A DNA stretch of 45,575 nucleotides, from contig CALWTQ010000025.1 of the NCBI GenBank assembly GCA_944384505.1, positions 1 through 45,575 of the forward strand. The letters are read 5' to 3'. A program made the translations under genes and the position numbers. Below are positions 35,334 through 43,601 of the stretch, piece by piece. Source of the DNA: an uncultured Mediterraneibacter sp. (GTDB lineage Bacteria; Bacillota; Clostridia; Lachnospirales; Lachnospiraceae). Each line of letters opens with the position of its first letter. The stretch's first letter is position 1. Below the pieces are notes generated by a model. That model was not told where the DNA came from. It ran no database searches and saw only the letters and a list, made by a program, of their open reading frames with translations.

Positions 35334-35363
35334 ATTATACTCCAACATGCCTGCCTTTTTCAA
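35334..35363 (-). promoter_or_regulatory. Main promoter of the loaP-EPS operon
   Basis: On the minus strand, -35 TTGAAA (35358-35363), an 18-nt spacer and a perfect -10 TATAAT (35334-35339). The transcript would start near 35327 and have about 475 nt of leader before loaP. Confidence 0.7.
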
Positions 35364-35388
35364 GAGGCAGTTACTTCCTCTCCTGCTG

Positions 35389-35425
35389 CAGTTCAGCCAT
35401 CAAAAATAATCATATGCTGAACTGC
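35389..35425. repeat. Short inverted repeat sharing the TTCAGC core
   Basis: GCAGTTCAGC (35389-35398) and GCTGAACTGC (35416-35425) make a 10-bp perfect stem with a 17-nt loop, right after the dehydratase stop codon. There is no T-run, so it is a weak terminator at best. The core is shared with the 166-bp element. Confidence 0.6.
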
Positions 35426-35430
35426 TGTTT

Positions 35431-37302
35431 TCAGTGCTCCAGATCAGGATGATACGTCGGCACAATCTCCGCCACAATCTCCTTGATTCTGGGCGACTCG
35501 TTTCTGCTCTCTATATCGAGCAGTTCCAGCTTTTTCCTGAAATCTTCATCGTCCATCTCTATCGGCTTGCCGATGAAGATCAGTTCATTTTCTGTCTCTG
35601 TCATTCCCTCTTCGTCCATGAGCAGCTCTTCATAGAGCTTCTCGCCGGGACGAAGTCCTGTATATTCGATCTTGATATCCTCGTCCGGCACATAACCGGA
35701 GAGACGTATCAAGTTTCTGGCCATGTCGTCTATCTTTACAGGCTCTCCCATATCCAGGATAAAGATCTCTCCGCCGTTGGCGTAGTAGGATGCCTGGAGC
35801 ACGAGGGATACGGCCTCTGGTATTGTCATGAAATAACGGATGATCCGCTTGTCTGTCACTGTGACCGGACCTCCCTCAGCAATCTGCTTTTTAAACAGTG
35901 GGATAACGCTTCCGTTGCTTCCCAGCACGTTTCCGAAGCGTACTGCCACAAAGTCTGTGTCTGACTGCCGGTTCATCATCTGCACTACCATCTCGCACAG
36001 ACGCTTGGAAGCGCCCATGATATTGGTCGGATTCACAGCCTTATCTGTAGAGATCAGGACGAATTTTTTCACTCCCCACCTTGCCGCGGCCTGAGCGGTC
36101 TTGTAGGTACCTTCCACATTATTTTTGATTGCCTCATTCGGGCTGTCCTCCATCAGCGGCACATGTTTATGAGCTGCCGCGTGGAAAATAATGTCAGGCC
36201 TGTAGGTCTCGATTACACTGTCGATCCGCCGTGAATTTCTCACAGAACCAATCAGAGTAAGCAGATCCAGTCTCGGGTACTGCCTTTTCAGCTCCTGCTG
36301 GATGGCATATGCGTTATTTTCATAAATATCAAAGATAATCAGTTTCTCCGGACCGGACCGTGCGATCTGTCTGCACAGCTCGCTTCCGATTGATCCGCCT
36401 CCGCCGGTTACCATGACGATCTTCCCTTTCAGGGAATGGAGAATCTCTGTATTATTTACCTTGACCTGCGCCCTTCCCAGGAGATCGGTGATATCGACGT
36501 CTCTAAGCTTTGTAACGCTTACCTCCTCATTGAGGAGCTGGTAAGTCGCAGGAACCGTCTGCATCTTACACCCGGTGTTCTTACAGATATTAAGGATCGC
36601 TTTTCTGTTCTCTCCTGTCGTCGCCGGAATCGCGTATACAATACGTGTGATATTGTACTCTTTTACTTTTTCTTCAATATCATATCTGTTTCCGACGATC
36701 GGAACGCCCTCCAGAAGCCTCCCTTTTTTATTCGGATTATCATCAATAACACAACAGACCTTTGTCCGGAGATTATTGTTGCTCTGCATCTCCCGGATCA
36801 GCGTAAGGCCGGCGGATCCCCCTCCGATTACCATGACACGGTCTACCGCTTCCTCATGATCCTTGCGCTGCTCACTCGTATAAGAGCGGATCAGGCGGTA
36901 TGAGAAGCGCAGCGCTGTTGTCAGAGCCAGGCTGAAAACATATCCTGTAAAATAATAGGATCTCGGCATATGGAGCTTCATGGCCACAACGCCGGCTCCA
37001 TAGAGCACCGCAAGCAGAATGTAGGCCTGAACGATCCTCTTGGCCTCATCGATTCCCGCGAACCGCCAGATGCTGTGGTACAGACGAAATCCGTAGAAAA
37101 CCACGATCGTTACCACAGTCCAGTATGGCATGGACCATATGTAGCCTTCCAGGTATTCTCTCGGTATATTTGAAAATACAAAATCAAATCTCAGCAGCAG
37201 CGCTGCCAGATATGCAACCAGAACCGACACGATATCCAGGAAAAGAAGAATGAATGCCCTCTTCAGCCAGATGTAATCAGTCCGACTCTTTTGTTCCCTC
37301 AT
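35431..37302 (-). CDS. UDP-GlcNAc 4,6-dehydratase, membrane-anchored (PglF/WbpM/CapD type)
   Basis: 623 residues. Four transmembrane helices (residues 12-130) are followed by a degenerate CoA-binding-like Rossmann domain (VMVIGGGSAGLTLIREMQ, about 155-172) and a C-terminal SDR domain. The NAD site is VMVTGGGGSIGSELCRQI (about 294-311), and the catalytic DKAVNPTNIMGASKR is near 418-432; there Met replaces the usual Tyr, as is characteristic of PglF/WbpM. It converts UDP-GlcNAc to the 4-keto-6-deoxy sugar. It feeds the aminotransferase and GNAT genes encoded in the downstream unit. It is the last gene of the upstream regulatory unit. Length and domain order are normal for the family. Confidence 0.92.
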   Translation of the reverse strand: MREQKSRTDYIWLKRAFILLFLDIVSVLVAYLAALLLRFDFVFSNIPREYLEGYIWSMPYWTVVTIVVFYGFRLYHSIWRFAGIDEAKRIVQAYILLAVLYGAGVVAMKLHMPRSYYFTGYVFSLALTTALRFSYRLIRSYTSEQRKDHEEAVDRVMVIGGGSAGLTLIREMQSNNNLRTKVCCVIDDNPNKKGRLLEGVPIVGNRYDIEEKVKEYNITRIVYAIPATTGENRKAILNICKNTGCKMQTVPATYQLLNEEVSVTKLRDVDITDLLGRAQVKVNNTEILHSLKGKIVMVTGGGGSIGSELCRQIARSGPEKLIIFDIYENNAYAIQQELKRQYPRLDLLTLIGSVRNSRRIDSVIETYRPDIIFHAAAHKHVPLMEDSPNEAIKNNVEGTYKTAQAAARWGVKKFVLISTDKAVNPTNIMGASKRLCEMVVQMMNRQSDTDFVAVRFGNVLGSNGSVIPLFKKQIAEGGPVTVTDKRIIRYFMTIPEAVSLVLQASYYANGGEIFILDMGEPVKIDDMARNLIRLSGYVPDEDIKIEYTGLRPGEKLYEELLMDEEGMTETENELIFIGKPIEMDDEDFRKKLELLDIESRNESPRIKEIVAEIVPTYHPDLEH

Positions 37303-37331
37303 AACTAAATATATCCTTTACCAAATTTCTC

Positions 37332-37439
37332 TTACTTTGACACATTGGTCCTTGTCCAGTTCCGTTTAATGAACAGAGCAATCCCTGCCGCTGCCGCCAC
37401 AAGCGCTGACACAATCGCCATTGTCTGATCAACGTACAT
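37332..37439 (-). CDS. 35-residue single-span membrane peptide
   Basis: A small ORF in the 188-nt gap between the LCP gene and the dehydratase. MYVDQTMAIVSALVAAAAGI continues to a basic tail ALFIKRNWTRTNVSK. One hydrophobic helix (residues 7-24) with the positive tail at the C-terminus. A GGGAAGAAG element lies just before the ATG. No family is known to me. Its position in the operon, codon quality and helix-plus-basic-end design suggest a real small membrane protein, perhaps a partner of the LCP or phosphorelay proteins. Confidence 0.55.
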   Translation of the reverse strand: MYVDQTMAIVSALVAAAAGIALFIKRNWTRTNVSK

Positions 37440-37489
37440 TCTTCTTCCCTCTTTTCCCTGAATCACAGTCCCCAAGTATCTATGTTCAT

Positions 37490-39001
37490 TTACTCTCCGT
37501 TCAGTATGCTCTGCATCTTTGAACTGATTTCAGCCACAGACGCTTCATCCGGCCACATTACATACAAAAGCTGTGATCCCGATGAATAGCATGCCTGGTT
37601 ATCCCCGGTTCCCACTGCCGCAGTGGACTCGATGGACCAGCTCGCGCCGTCGGAGAGCTGCATATTGATAAACTTCGCCATCTCCTGCCGGGTCATATTT
37701 GTCTCCACGCTGTCGCTGACACTTGTGATCAGCTGGCTCGCGTTCATAAGAATCGCAGGAGACATCGCTTTCTGCAGAATGCCCGTGAGCACTGCCTCCT
37801 GGTTCTTTCCTCTCTGGTTGTCTCCGGCTGAGAAGCTGTAACGCTCTCTGGAGAAAGCCAGAGCCTCTTCCCCGTTCAGATAGTTTGTTCCCTCCTGGAA
37901 ACTATATCCGCCCGCACTAAACGCGTATTCGGAGTTAACTTCAACGCCTCCCAGCGCGTCCACAATCCTAATCAGAGATGTAAAGTTCACCCTCGCATAA
38001 TAGGAAATATCGATTCCATATAGATTTTCCAGTGTCGCCATGGATACATCCACACCGTAGATGCCCGCATGGGTCAGCTTATCTCTCTGCCCGCCTGACA
38101 CGCCCGGAATCGTCACATAGTAATCTCTCGGCGTTGTGGAGAGCAGGATCTTATGCGTATTCGGGTTGACCGTCATAATAATGTTGACGTCACTCCTGCT
38201 GTTTGTCGTGATTGAGCCGGACACATCTATACCGCTGATATAAATGTTAAAGGGTTCATCCACATTCTTGTTTTCTTCTTCCTGGGCGATGACGGTGTCA
38301 ATTCCATACTGGTACAGAATCTTTACCTGGTCAGAGTACCCTTCTATCTCATCCTCAATAATGCCGGTGAACGCTTCATTATAGATCGCAGCCCCGATCT
38401 CCCCGTTCAGAAGAGCCTGAGCCTCTGCCTGTACGTTCACATACTCTGACAGGTCCGGTTCTTTCCCCAGCACCTTTGTCAGATCCTCCAGCATCTTCTG
38501 GTTATTCTCCTGATCCAGGGACGTCTGAATACCGAATGTATAATTCTGCGCATCCAGAATATTTTCAGACGCGTCATCCGCGCGGACAACGACGATCATA
38601 TTGTCGGTCTTATATGTGGCGCCTCCTACATCTGCAAGCATCTGGTCCGCCCGCAGCATGTAGAAGCTGGCCACCCCCAGCCCCAAGCTGATCAGCAGAC
38701 TCAGAACGATGCCGAGTATATAGATCCTGCTCTTTAAATACTGCATCGCGAACAGCGCGCCAAAGAGAACGAGCAGCACAACAACAAGCGCCGCCAGGTA
38801 TTTGCCCGGTATCATGCCGCTGCTCCAGACCACTACGATAAACAGAACGGTCATAAGGAGCTGAATCAGCACCAGCAGCTTGCCCGGAAGATTCCTCACT
38901 TTTCCATTCCGGCTGTGATGGGAATGTGAACCGTGAGAATGTGAGCTGTGCCGCCGGCTTCCGGATCCTGATTTCCTCGTAGAATATTTCTTTGAACTCA
39001 T
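37490..39001 (-). CDS. LytR-CpsA-Psr (LCP) phosphotransferase
   Basis: 503 residues with an AAGGAG site. The cytoplasmic N-terminus is rich in Ser and His. Three transmembrane helices follow (about 42-115), then an extracellular accessory domain (about 140-240) and the LCP domain (about 249-420). Key sequence: FNIYISGIDVSGSITTNSRS, DVNIIMTVNPNTHKILLSTT and PRDYYV with the pyrophosphate-binding Arg, then YYARVNFTSLIRIVDALGGV, and ALAFSRERYSFSAGDNQRGK with further Arg residues. LCP enzymes move the finished polymer from undecaprenyl-PP to peptidoglycan or teichoic acid on the cell surface. CpsA-like proteins with this three-helix plan usually belong to capsule operons, and it lies next to CpsC and CpsD homologs here. 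The C-terminal 80 residues resemble a LytR_C domain. Confidence 0.92.
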   Translation of the reverse strand: MSSKKYSTRKSGSGSRRHSSHSHGSHSHHSRNGKVRNLPGKLLVLIQLLMTVLFIVVVWSSGMIPGKYLAALVVVLLVLFGALFAMQYLKSRIYILGIVLSLLISLGLGVASFYMLRADQMLADVGGATYKTDNMIVVVRADDASENILDAQNYTFGIQTSLDQENNQKMLEDLTKVLGKEPDLSEYVNVQAEAQALLNGEIGAAIYNEAFTGIIEDEIEGYSDQVKILYQYGIDTVIAQEEENKNVDEPFNIYISGIDVSGSITTNSRSDVNIIMTVNPNTHKILLSTTPRDYYVTIPGVSGGQRDKLTHAGIYGVDVSMATLENLYGIDISYYARVNFTSLIRIVDALGGVEVNSEYAFSAGGYSFQEGTNYLNGEEALAFSRERYSFSAGDNQRGKNQEAVLTGILQKAMSPAILMNASQLITSVSDSVETNMTRQEMAKFINMQLSDGASWSIESTAAVGTGDNQACYSSGSQLLYVMWPDEASVAEISSKMQSILNGE

Positions 39002-39015
39002 TTGTATCCGACTCC

Positions 39016-39699
39016 TTATTCTCCGTAATTCCCGTAATACTTCCCGTAATATTTACCGTAGTATTTATTCTTCTCCATGTCTACTTTATTAAGCACTACC
39101 CCAAGGATCGGACAGCCTGTCTTTTCAAGCTGTTCCTTTACAGTGCGCACGAATTTATAGCTCACCATTCTGGCAGCCACAACGAGGACGCAGGCGTCGC
39201 ACACTTTGGAAATGACAGCCGCGTCAATTACGCTTCCGAGCGGAGGCGCATCGATAATCACATAATCATATTCATTCCTTGATTCTTCAATCAGCTTCTC
39301 GAAGCGGGGATTTCCAAGCAGCTCAGACGGGTTCGGCGGAACCACCCCGGCAAAGATCATATTCAGATTGTGTACCTGAGTGCGGTAAATCACACTTTCC
39401 TTGCTGCTCTGTCCGGACAGATAATGAGTCAGGCCCTTCACCTCTTCCGTAACCTTATGTCTGCCCTGCAGAACTGATTTTCTCAGATCCGCGTCGATAA
39501 ACAGAACTGTCTTCCCGGCCTCCGCAAGAGCCATTGACAGACCTAATGAAACAGTACTCTTTCCCTCATTCGGCGTACTGCTGGTCAGTACGATGACCTT
39601 ATTCTCAGCGCCGGAGAATTCGATATTCGTACGGAGCGTCTTATATGCTTCATTGCTCCTGTAATCTTTCGCTACATTCTTTAAAACAATACTCTGCAT
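39016..39699 (-). CDS. CpsD/YwqD-type bacterial tyrosine autokinase
   Basis: 227 residues with AGGAGGAG. A BY-kinase: Walker A SSTPNEGKSTVS (about 39-50), Walker A' VLFIDADLRKS (about 71-81) and Walker B YDYVIIDAPPLG (about 144-155). The C-terminus ends in a tyrosine cluster, YYGKYYGKYYGNYGE, where the family autophosphorylates. It pairs with the membrane adaptor CpsC (next gene upstream) and is dephosphorylated by the YwqE-type phosphatase (40507-41235). The cycle controls chain length and assembly. The Tyr cluster is coded by 12-nt tandem repeats (39023-39065), so the number of phosphosites could vary between strains. Confidence 0.93.
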   Translation of the reverse strand: MQSIVLKNVAKDYRSNEAYKTLRTNIEFSGAENKVIVLTSSTPNEGKSTVSLGLSMALAEAGKTVLFIDADLRKSVLQGRHKVTEEVKGLTHYLSGQSSKESVIYRTQVHNLNMIFAGVVPPNPSELLGNPRFEKLIEESRNEYDYVIIDAPPLGSVIDAAVISKVCDACVLVVAARMVSYKFVRTVKEQLEKTGCPILGVVLNKVDMEKNKYYGKYYGKYYGNYGE

Positions 39700-39712
39700 C
39701 TTTCCACTCCTC

Positions 39713-40510
39713 CTAGTGTTTCGTCCTGCGCGCGGATGATCTGCTGCGGCTTCTCCTGCCTCCGTGGCTTCCGTTGCTTCTTACTTTCTTTACCTTCTTG
39801 CTCTCTCCTTCCTGAATCGGGATAGATGTGAGCACATTGAGGCCAAGGTATTCCTCCACGTCGTCCGGCGTCTTGACTGTATCGTCAAGAATGAAGACCA
39901 GAACGACCACTGCCATAGCGGCCAGAACGCCAAGCGCGCCGCCGATCAGCGTATTTCTTGTGACAGATGGTGAGGACGGAGACACCGGGAGGTTCGCTTC
40001 CTCGATTGTATTCACGGCGTCGATCTCCATGATCTCCTGGATCTTAACGCTGGCTGTCTCGCGGAGCGCATTCGCGATCTCCTGGGCCAGCTCCGGATCT
40101 TCGTTTTCTACACTGATCGTCAGAATACGGGTATCTGTTGTATTCTCTGTTGTGATCATAGATCCAAGCTCATCCGTCGTCATATCCAGGTTGAGCACAG
40201 AAATCACCTGTTCCAGCACTGCCCGGCTCTGCACCAGTTCCATATAGTCCTGAGTCAGCTGAGTTCCTGTCTGGAGATCACTGGTCGTAATCCCCGCTGT
40301 TCCATCGCTCCTGCTGAGCATATACATGCTCGTTGACGAAGTATACTTAGGCGTAATAAAAAGCTGGGTTCCTGCGAACGCCACCAGCGCCGCCAGAATC
40401 CCGGCCAAAAGAATCAGGTGAATCTTGCTCCATAAGACGCTGAGCAGTTCTCCCAGATCAATTGTTATTTCATCATTTTCAAAATCTCGGTTTGTCCTGT
40501 CCTGGTTCAT
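39713..40510 (-). CDS. CpsC/Wzz-type chain-length and kinase adaptor protein
   Basis: 265 residues, beginning within the ATGA overlap with the phosphatase gene. N-terminal cytoplasmic ITIDLGELLSVLWSKIHLIL leads into the first transmembrane helix (about 31-51), then an outer domain with GTQLTQDYMELVQSRAVLEQ, then a Pro-rich LPVSPSSPSVTRN just before the second helix (about 190-210). The C-terminal basic tail holds SRSRSSARR. This is the Wzz domain (PF02706) of Gram-positive CpsC/YwqC proteins, which bind and activate the separate CpsD kinase and set polymer length. The 40-residue Ser/Arg/Gly-rich tail is longer than common. Confidence 0.92.
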   Translation of the reverse strand: MNQDRTNRDFENDEITIDLGELLSVLWSKIHLILLAGILAALVAFAGTQLFITPKYTSSTSMYMLSRSDGTAGITTSDLQTGTQLTQDYMELVQSRAVLEQVISVLNLDMTTDELGSMITTENTTDTRILTISVENEDPELAQEIANALRETASVKIQEIMEIDAVNTIEEANLPVSPSSPSVTRNTLIGGALGVLAAMAVVVLVFILDDTVKTPDDVEEYLGLNVLTSIPIQEGESKKVKKVRSNGSHGGRRSRSRSSARRTKH

Positions 40511-41235
40511 TTCTTCTTCTTTTTCTTCAGCATAACTACCGGATTGCTGAAGAATATCCTCCTCACATATTCTTCTCCGTATTTTTTCTTTACATACTCG
40601 GCCGCCTTTTTCATCTGCGGAGGCCGGTTCTTCGGATTATGAGCGTCTGTTCCCACGCAGAAAACCAGATCGCGGTCCATCAGCTGTCTGATATATCTCT
40701 TGATCTTCCATCCGCTCTGCCCTATGATGCTTCCTGTATTCACCTGAATCCTGACGCCCATATCTGCCAGATGCTCCGCCCGCCCGACGTCTTCTGTCAG
40801 ACTTCGGTATCTTTCAATATGCGCAAGTATCACTTCGAATCCTTTCATCTGGATCTGCTGGATTCCCTGACAGATATAGTCAAAAGAATCAATCGGAGAG
40901 AATTCCACCAGTACATACCGTGTCCGATTCATCGTCAGTATCTTCTCTTCTTTCAGTTTTTCCGGGATATCCTGCCCGAAATAAACCTCAGTCCCCAGAT
41001 ATACTCTGAGCTTTTCACTAATTTTTTCCGCTTCTTCCCGGACAAGCTTAAGCTGTCTGCGAAGCTGGCGCGGAGACGCTTTGCCTCGTCTCGGATGATG
41101 GTGGGGGGTCGCTATCACATACCGGACTCCCTCGTCATAAGCCATCTGAAGCATCCGGCGCGTCTCACTCATACTCTGCGCCCCGTCATCTACTTCGGGA
41201 AGTATATGGCAGTGCGCATCAACAAATCGCTCCAT
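40507..41235 (-). CDS. YwqE/CpsB-type PHP tyrosine-protein phosphatase
   Basis: 242 residues with an AGGAGA site. A PHP-fold metallophosphatase: FVDAHCHILPEVDDGAQSM (metal-binding HxH), IATPHHHPRRGK, the metal ligand region GTEVYFGQDI, VILAHIERYRSL and FCVGTDAHNPKNRPPQM. It removes phosphate from the tyrosine tail of CpsD in a metal-dependent way. It is the first gene of the upstream polysaccharide unit and overlaps cpsC by 4 bp. The protein ends in KKKKKK, coded by an A-rich run. Length and motifs fit the family well. Confidence 0.93.
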   Translation of the reverse strand: MERFVDAHCHILPEVDDGAQSMSETRRMLQMAYDEGVRYVIATPHHHPRRGKASPRQLRRQLKLVREEAEKISEKLRVYLGTEVYFGQDIPEKLKEEKILTMNRTRYVLVEFSPIDSFDYICQGIQQIQMKGFEVILAHIERYRSLTEDVGRAEHLADMGVRIQVNTGSIIGQSGWKIKRYIRQLMDRDLVFCVGTDAHNPKNRPPQMKKAAEYVKKKYGEEYVRRIFFSNPVVMLKKKKKK

Positions 41236-41320
41236 TCACATTCTCCTAACCTGCTTTCTGCGGTGGCAGATTCGTCAAAAACAGCGTCCGTCCGGCACAA
41301 TGCGCACTTTCTCCTCTACT

Positions 41321-41349
41321 ACTATACGCTTGCATCCCGGGGATGTCAA
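41321..41349 (-). promoter_or_regulatory. Capsule regulatory-unit promoter P1, with adjacent G9 tract
   Basis: On the minus strand, -35 TTGACA (41344-41349), a 17-nt spacer and -10 TATAGT (41321-41326): near-consensus. Directly upstream lie an A6 tract (41351-41357 region) and a run of nine G (C9 on the + strand, 41359-41367). The homopolymers could change length and affect promoter strength. Confidence 0.8.
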
Positions 41350-41445
41350 GATTTTTTACCCCCCCCCGGTATATTGGGCTGCATTTTATATGCCCCGTGC
41401 TGTTTCTGACTTTATTTTACACAGAATTCCTGTGCAGTACCATTC

Positions 41446-41476
41446 CTTATATTAAAGAAAAATCCTCAAATGTCAA
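41446..41476 (-). promoter_or_regulatory. Second possible promoter P2 upstream of the capsule unit
   Basis: On the minus strand, -35 TTGACA (41471-41476) and -10 TATAAG (41446-41451) with a 19-nt spacer; AATATA at 17 nt is an alternative. Just downstream CACAGGAATTCTGTG is a small palindrome. No clear glmS terminator was seen in 41452-41517, so some read-through from glmS is possible. Confidence 0.45.
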
Positions 41477-41517
41477 GAGTGTTTTTCTTCCACTTCTGCC
41501 ATCCAAGGACAATTCTG

Positions 41518-43356
41518 TCATTCCACTGTAACTGATTTTGCCAGATTACGCGGTTTGTCTACATCCAGTCCCTTGGCAACGCTCACATAATATCCCATCA
41601 GCTGCAATGGCACAATGGCCAGGCTGGTTGCAAAATACTCTTCCGTTTTCGGCACATAAACGGAGAAATCCGCCGTATCTTCTATATTGTAGTTTCCATA
41701 GCTTGTCAGTCCCATCAGATACGCTCCGCGGCTCTTTACCTCCACCATATTGCTGATCGTCTTTTCAAACAGCGCGCTCTGTGTCAGCACGCCTACCACC
41801 AGGATTCCTTCTTCCACCAGGCTGATCGTACCGTGTTTTAATTCGCCCGCCGCATAAGCCTCAGAATGAATATAACTGATCTCCTTCATCTTCAGGCTTC
41901 CTTCCAGGCTGATTGCGTAATCAATCCCCCGGCCGATAAAGAAAATATCCTTTGCATTGGCATATTTGCTCGCGAACCACTGGATTCTCTCTTTGTCATC
42001 CAGCGCTTTCTGGATCTTGTCCGGAAGAGATGCCATCTCTGTCAGAAGTTCTGCATAGCGGGCGTCATCGATGCGTCCTTTTACTTTCGCCGCCTGCACC
42101 GCCAGCAGATACATAGCGATGAGCTGTGTACTGTATGCTTTCGTCGTCGCAACTGATATCTCAGGCCCTGCATACGTGTACAGTATATAGTCGCTCTCTC
42201 TGGCAATGCTGGAGCCGACTACATTGACGATTCCCATCACCGGGATCTCTCTCTCTTTTGCAAGCCGCAGAGCCGCAAGGCTGTCTGCAGTTTCTCCGGA
42301 CTGAGATACGACAATCACCATGGAGTTCGGGATCAGGATCGGGTTCCGGTATCTGAATTCAGATGCAAGATCCACCTCCACAGGGATCCCGGCCAGATCT
42401 TCCAGAACATATTTCCCAACCACTCCAACATGGTAAGCGGAACCACAGGCCACGATATAAATCCGCTCCAGTTTGCCGAGCGCCTCGTCCGTAAGTCCCA
42501 CCTCTGAGAAATCTACCGCTCCGTCTTTGACATAAGCTCCGAAGGTATCCTGTACCGCTTTGGGCTGCTCATGTATCTCCTTGAGCATAAAATGCTCATA
42601 TCCGCCCTTTTCCGCTGCCTCCGCGTCCCACTTGATCTCCACCATATCTTTCTGGATCTCTTCCCTGTCGATATTGTAGAAATGAATCTCGTCGCCGGAA
42701 AGCTCAGCAACCTCAAGATTTCCAATATAATAAACGTTCCGTGTTCTGTTCAGGATCGCCGGTACATCAGAAGCAATCAGAGAACCTTTCTTGCTTCTTC
42801 CAATGATCAGCGGACTGTCCTTTCTTGCCGCGAACAGCTTTCCCGGGTAATCATGAAACATCACACCAAACGCGTAAGAGCCTCTGATACGAAGCATCGC
42901 TCTTGTCAGTGCTTCCAGCGGAGTGCCTGTCTTCTTATAATAATAGTCCACAAGCTTCACCGCAATTTCCGTATCTGTCTGTGAATAAAATGTATACCCC
43001 GACTTTACCAGCTTATCTTTCAGTTCCTGATAATTTTCAATAATTCCATTGTGCACAAGAACTACTGACTTATCATCTGTGCAGTGGGGATGAGCATTGT
43101 TCTCAGAAGGCTCGCCATGAGTAGCCCATCTGGTATGTCCGATACCGCAGGTACCGCGTACTGTTCTGCCATTATCTGTCTTCTCCGCTAGGATTTTCAG
43201 CCTGCCTTTTGCCTTGACAATTGAGATCCTGCCTGACTTGTCATTTCTCACTGCCAGCCCTGCCGAGTCGTAACCTCTGTACTCCAGTTTTGAAAGTCCT
43301 TCCAGAAGGATCGGCGCCGCCTGTTCCTCCCCTACATAACCTACGATTCCACACAT
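41518..43356 (-). CDS. glmS: Glutamine-fructose-6-phosphate aminotransferase (isomerising)
   Basis: 612 residues, full length. The N-terminal glutaminase domain begins MCGIVGYVGEE, with Cys2 as the nucleophile after Met removal; CGIGHTRWATHGEPSENNAH is the glutamine site. The C-terminal part has two SIS sugar-isomerase domains (IYIVACGSAYHVGVVGKYV, VVSQSGETADSLAALRLAKE) and the closing DVDKPRNLAKSVTVE with the catalytic C-tail. It makes glucosamine-6-phosphate from fructose-6-phosphate and glutamine, the entry to UDP-GlcNAc for peptidoglycan and for the polymer encoded next door. An AAAGGAG site precedes the ATG. It has its own promoter and a leader of about 180 nt in which I see no glmS ribozyme. 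Confidence 0.97.
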   Translation of the reverse strand: MCGIVGYVGEEQAAPILLEGLSKLEYRGYDSAGLAVRNDKSGRISIVKAKGRLKILAEKTDNGRTVRGTCGIGHTRWATHGEPSENNAHPHCTDDKSVVLVHNGIIENYQELKDKLVKSGYTFYSQTDTEIAVKLVDYYYKKTGTPLEALTRAMLRIRGSYAFGVMFHDYPGKLFAARKDSPLIIGRSKKGSLIASDVPAILNRTRNVYYIGNLEVAELSGDEIHFYNIDREEIQKDMVEIKWDAEAAEKGGYEHFMLKEIHEQPKAVQDTFGAYVKDGAVDFSEVGLTDEALGKLERIYIVACGSAYHVGVVGKYVLEDLAGIPVEVDLASEFRYRNPILIPNSMVIVVSQSGETADSLAALRLAKEREIPVMGIVNVVGSSIARESDYILYTYAGPEISVATTKAYSTQLIAMYLLAVQAAKVKGRIDDARYAELLTEMASLPDKIQKALDDKERIQWFASKYANAKDIFFIGRGIDYAISLEGSLKMKEISYIHSEAYAAGELKHGTISLVEEGILVVGVLTQSALFEKTISNMVEVKSRGAYLMGLTSYGNYNIEDTADFSVYVPKTEEYFATSLAIVPLQLMGYYVSVAKGLDVDKPRNLAKSVTVE

Positions 43357-43601
43357 AAATTGTACTCCTTTAATGAATGACTATTGCCGCAAAAAAGGCA
43401 ATAAAATCTTCTCTCTTCCCAGGGAATTGCAACAGTCCGCCCTTCTCCGCCGGCTGAACTGCTGCCGAAAATTTTATCACCACTGTAAGAACACTGTCGG
43501 TTCTCTCTGCTGTTCAGGATATTTGCTGTCAATTTCGGAAACTATCATATCACTATCAGACATATTCTGTCAAGAATCTCCTGCGCAATATTCGTAACAG
43601 T
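43357..43601 (-). promoter_or_regulatory. glmS promoter and leader
   Basis: On the minus strand, -35 TTGACA (43568-43573), 18 nt, -10 TATGAT (43544-43549). The leader contains GGCTGAACTG facing the CAGTTCAGCC copy at 43599-43608 (a dispersed-repeat core) and a small ATTGCC/GGCAAT hairpin before the ribosome binding site. The conserved glmS ribozyme core is not evident. Confidence 0.7.

Noticed and set aside
35389-35425. Terminator of the upstream capsule unit
   Set aside because: The stem is good but no T-run follows on either strand; kept as a repeat, not as a terminator.
43341-43532. Possible 63-residue ORF in the glmS leader
   Set aside because: It starts without a ribosome binding site, overlaps the glmS start and covers the regulatory leader; no family resemblance.
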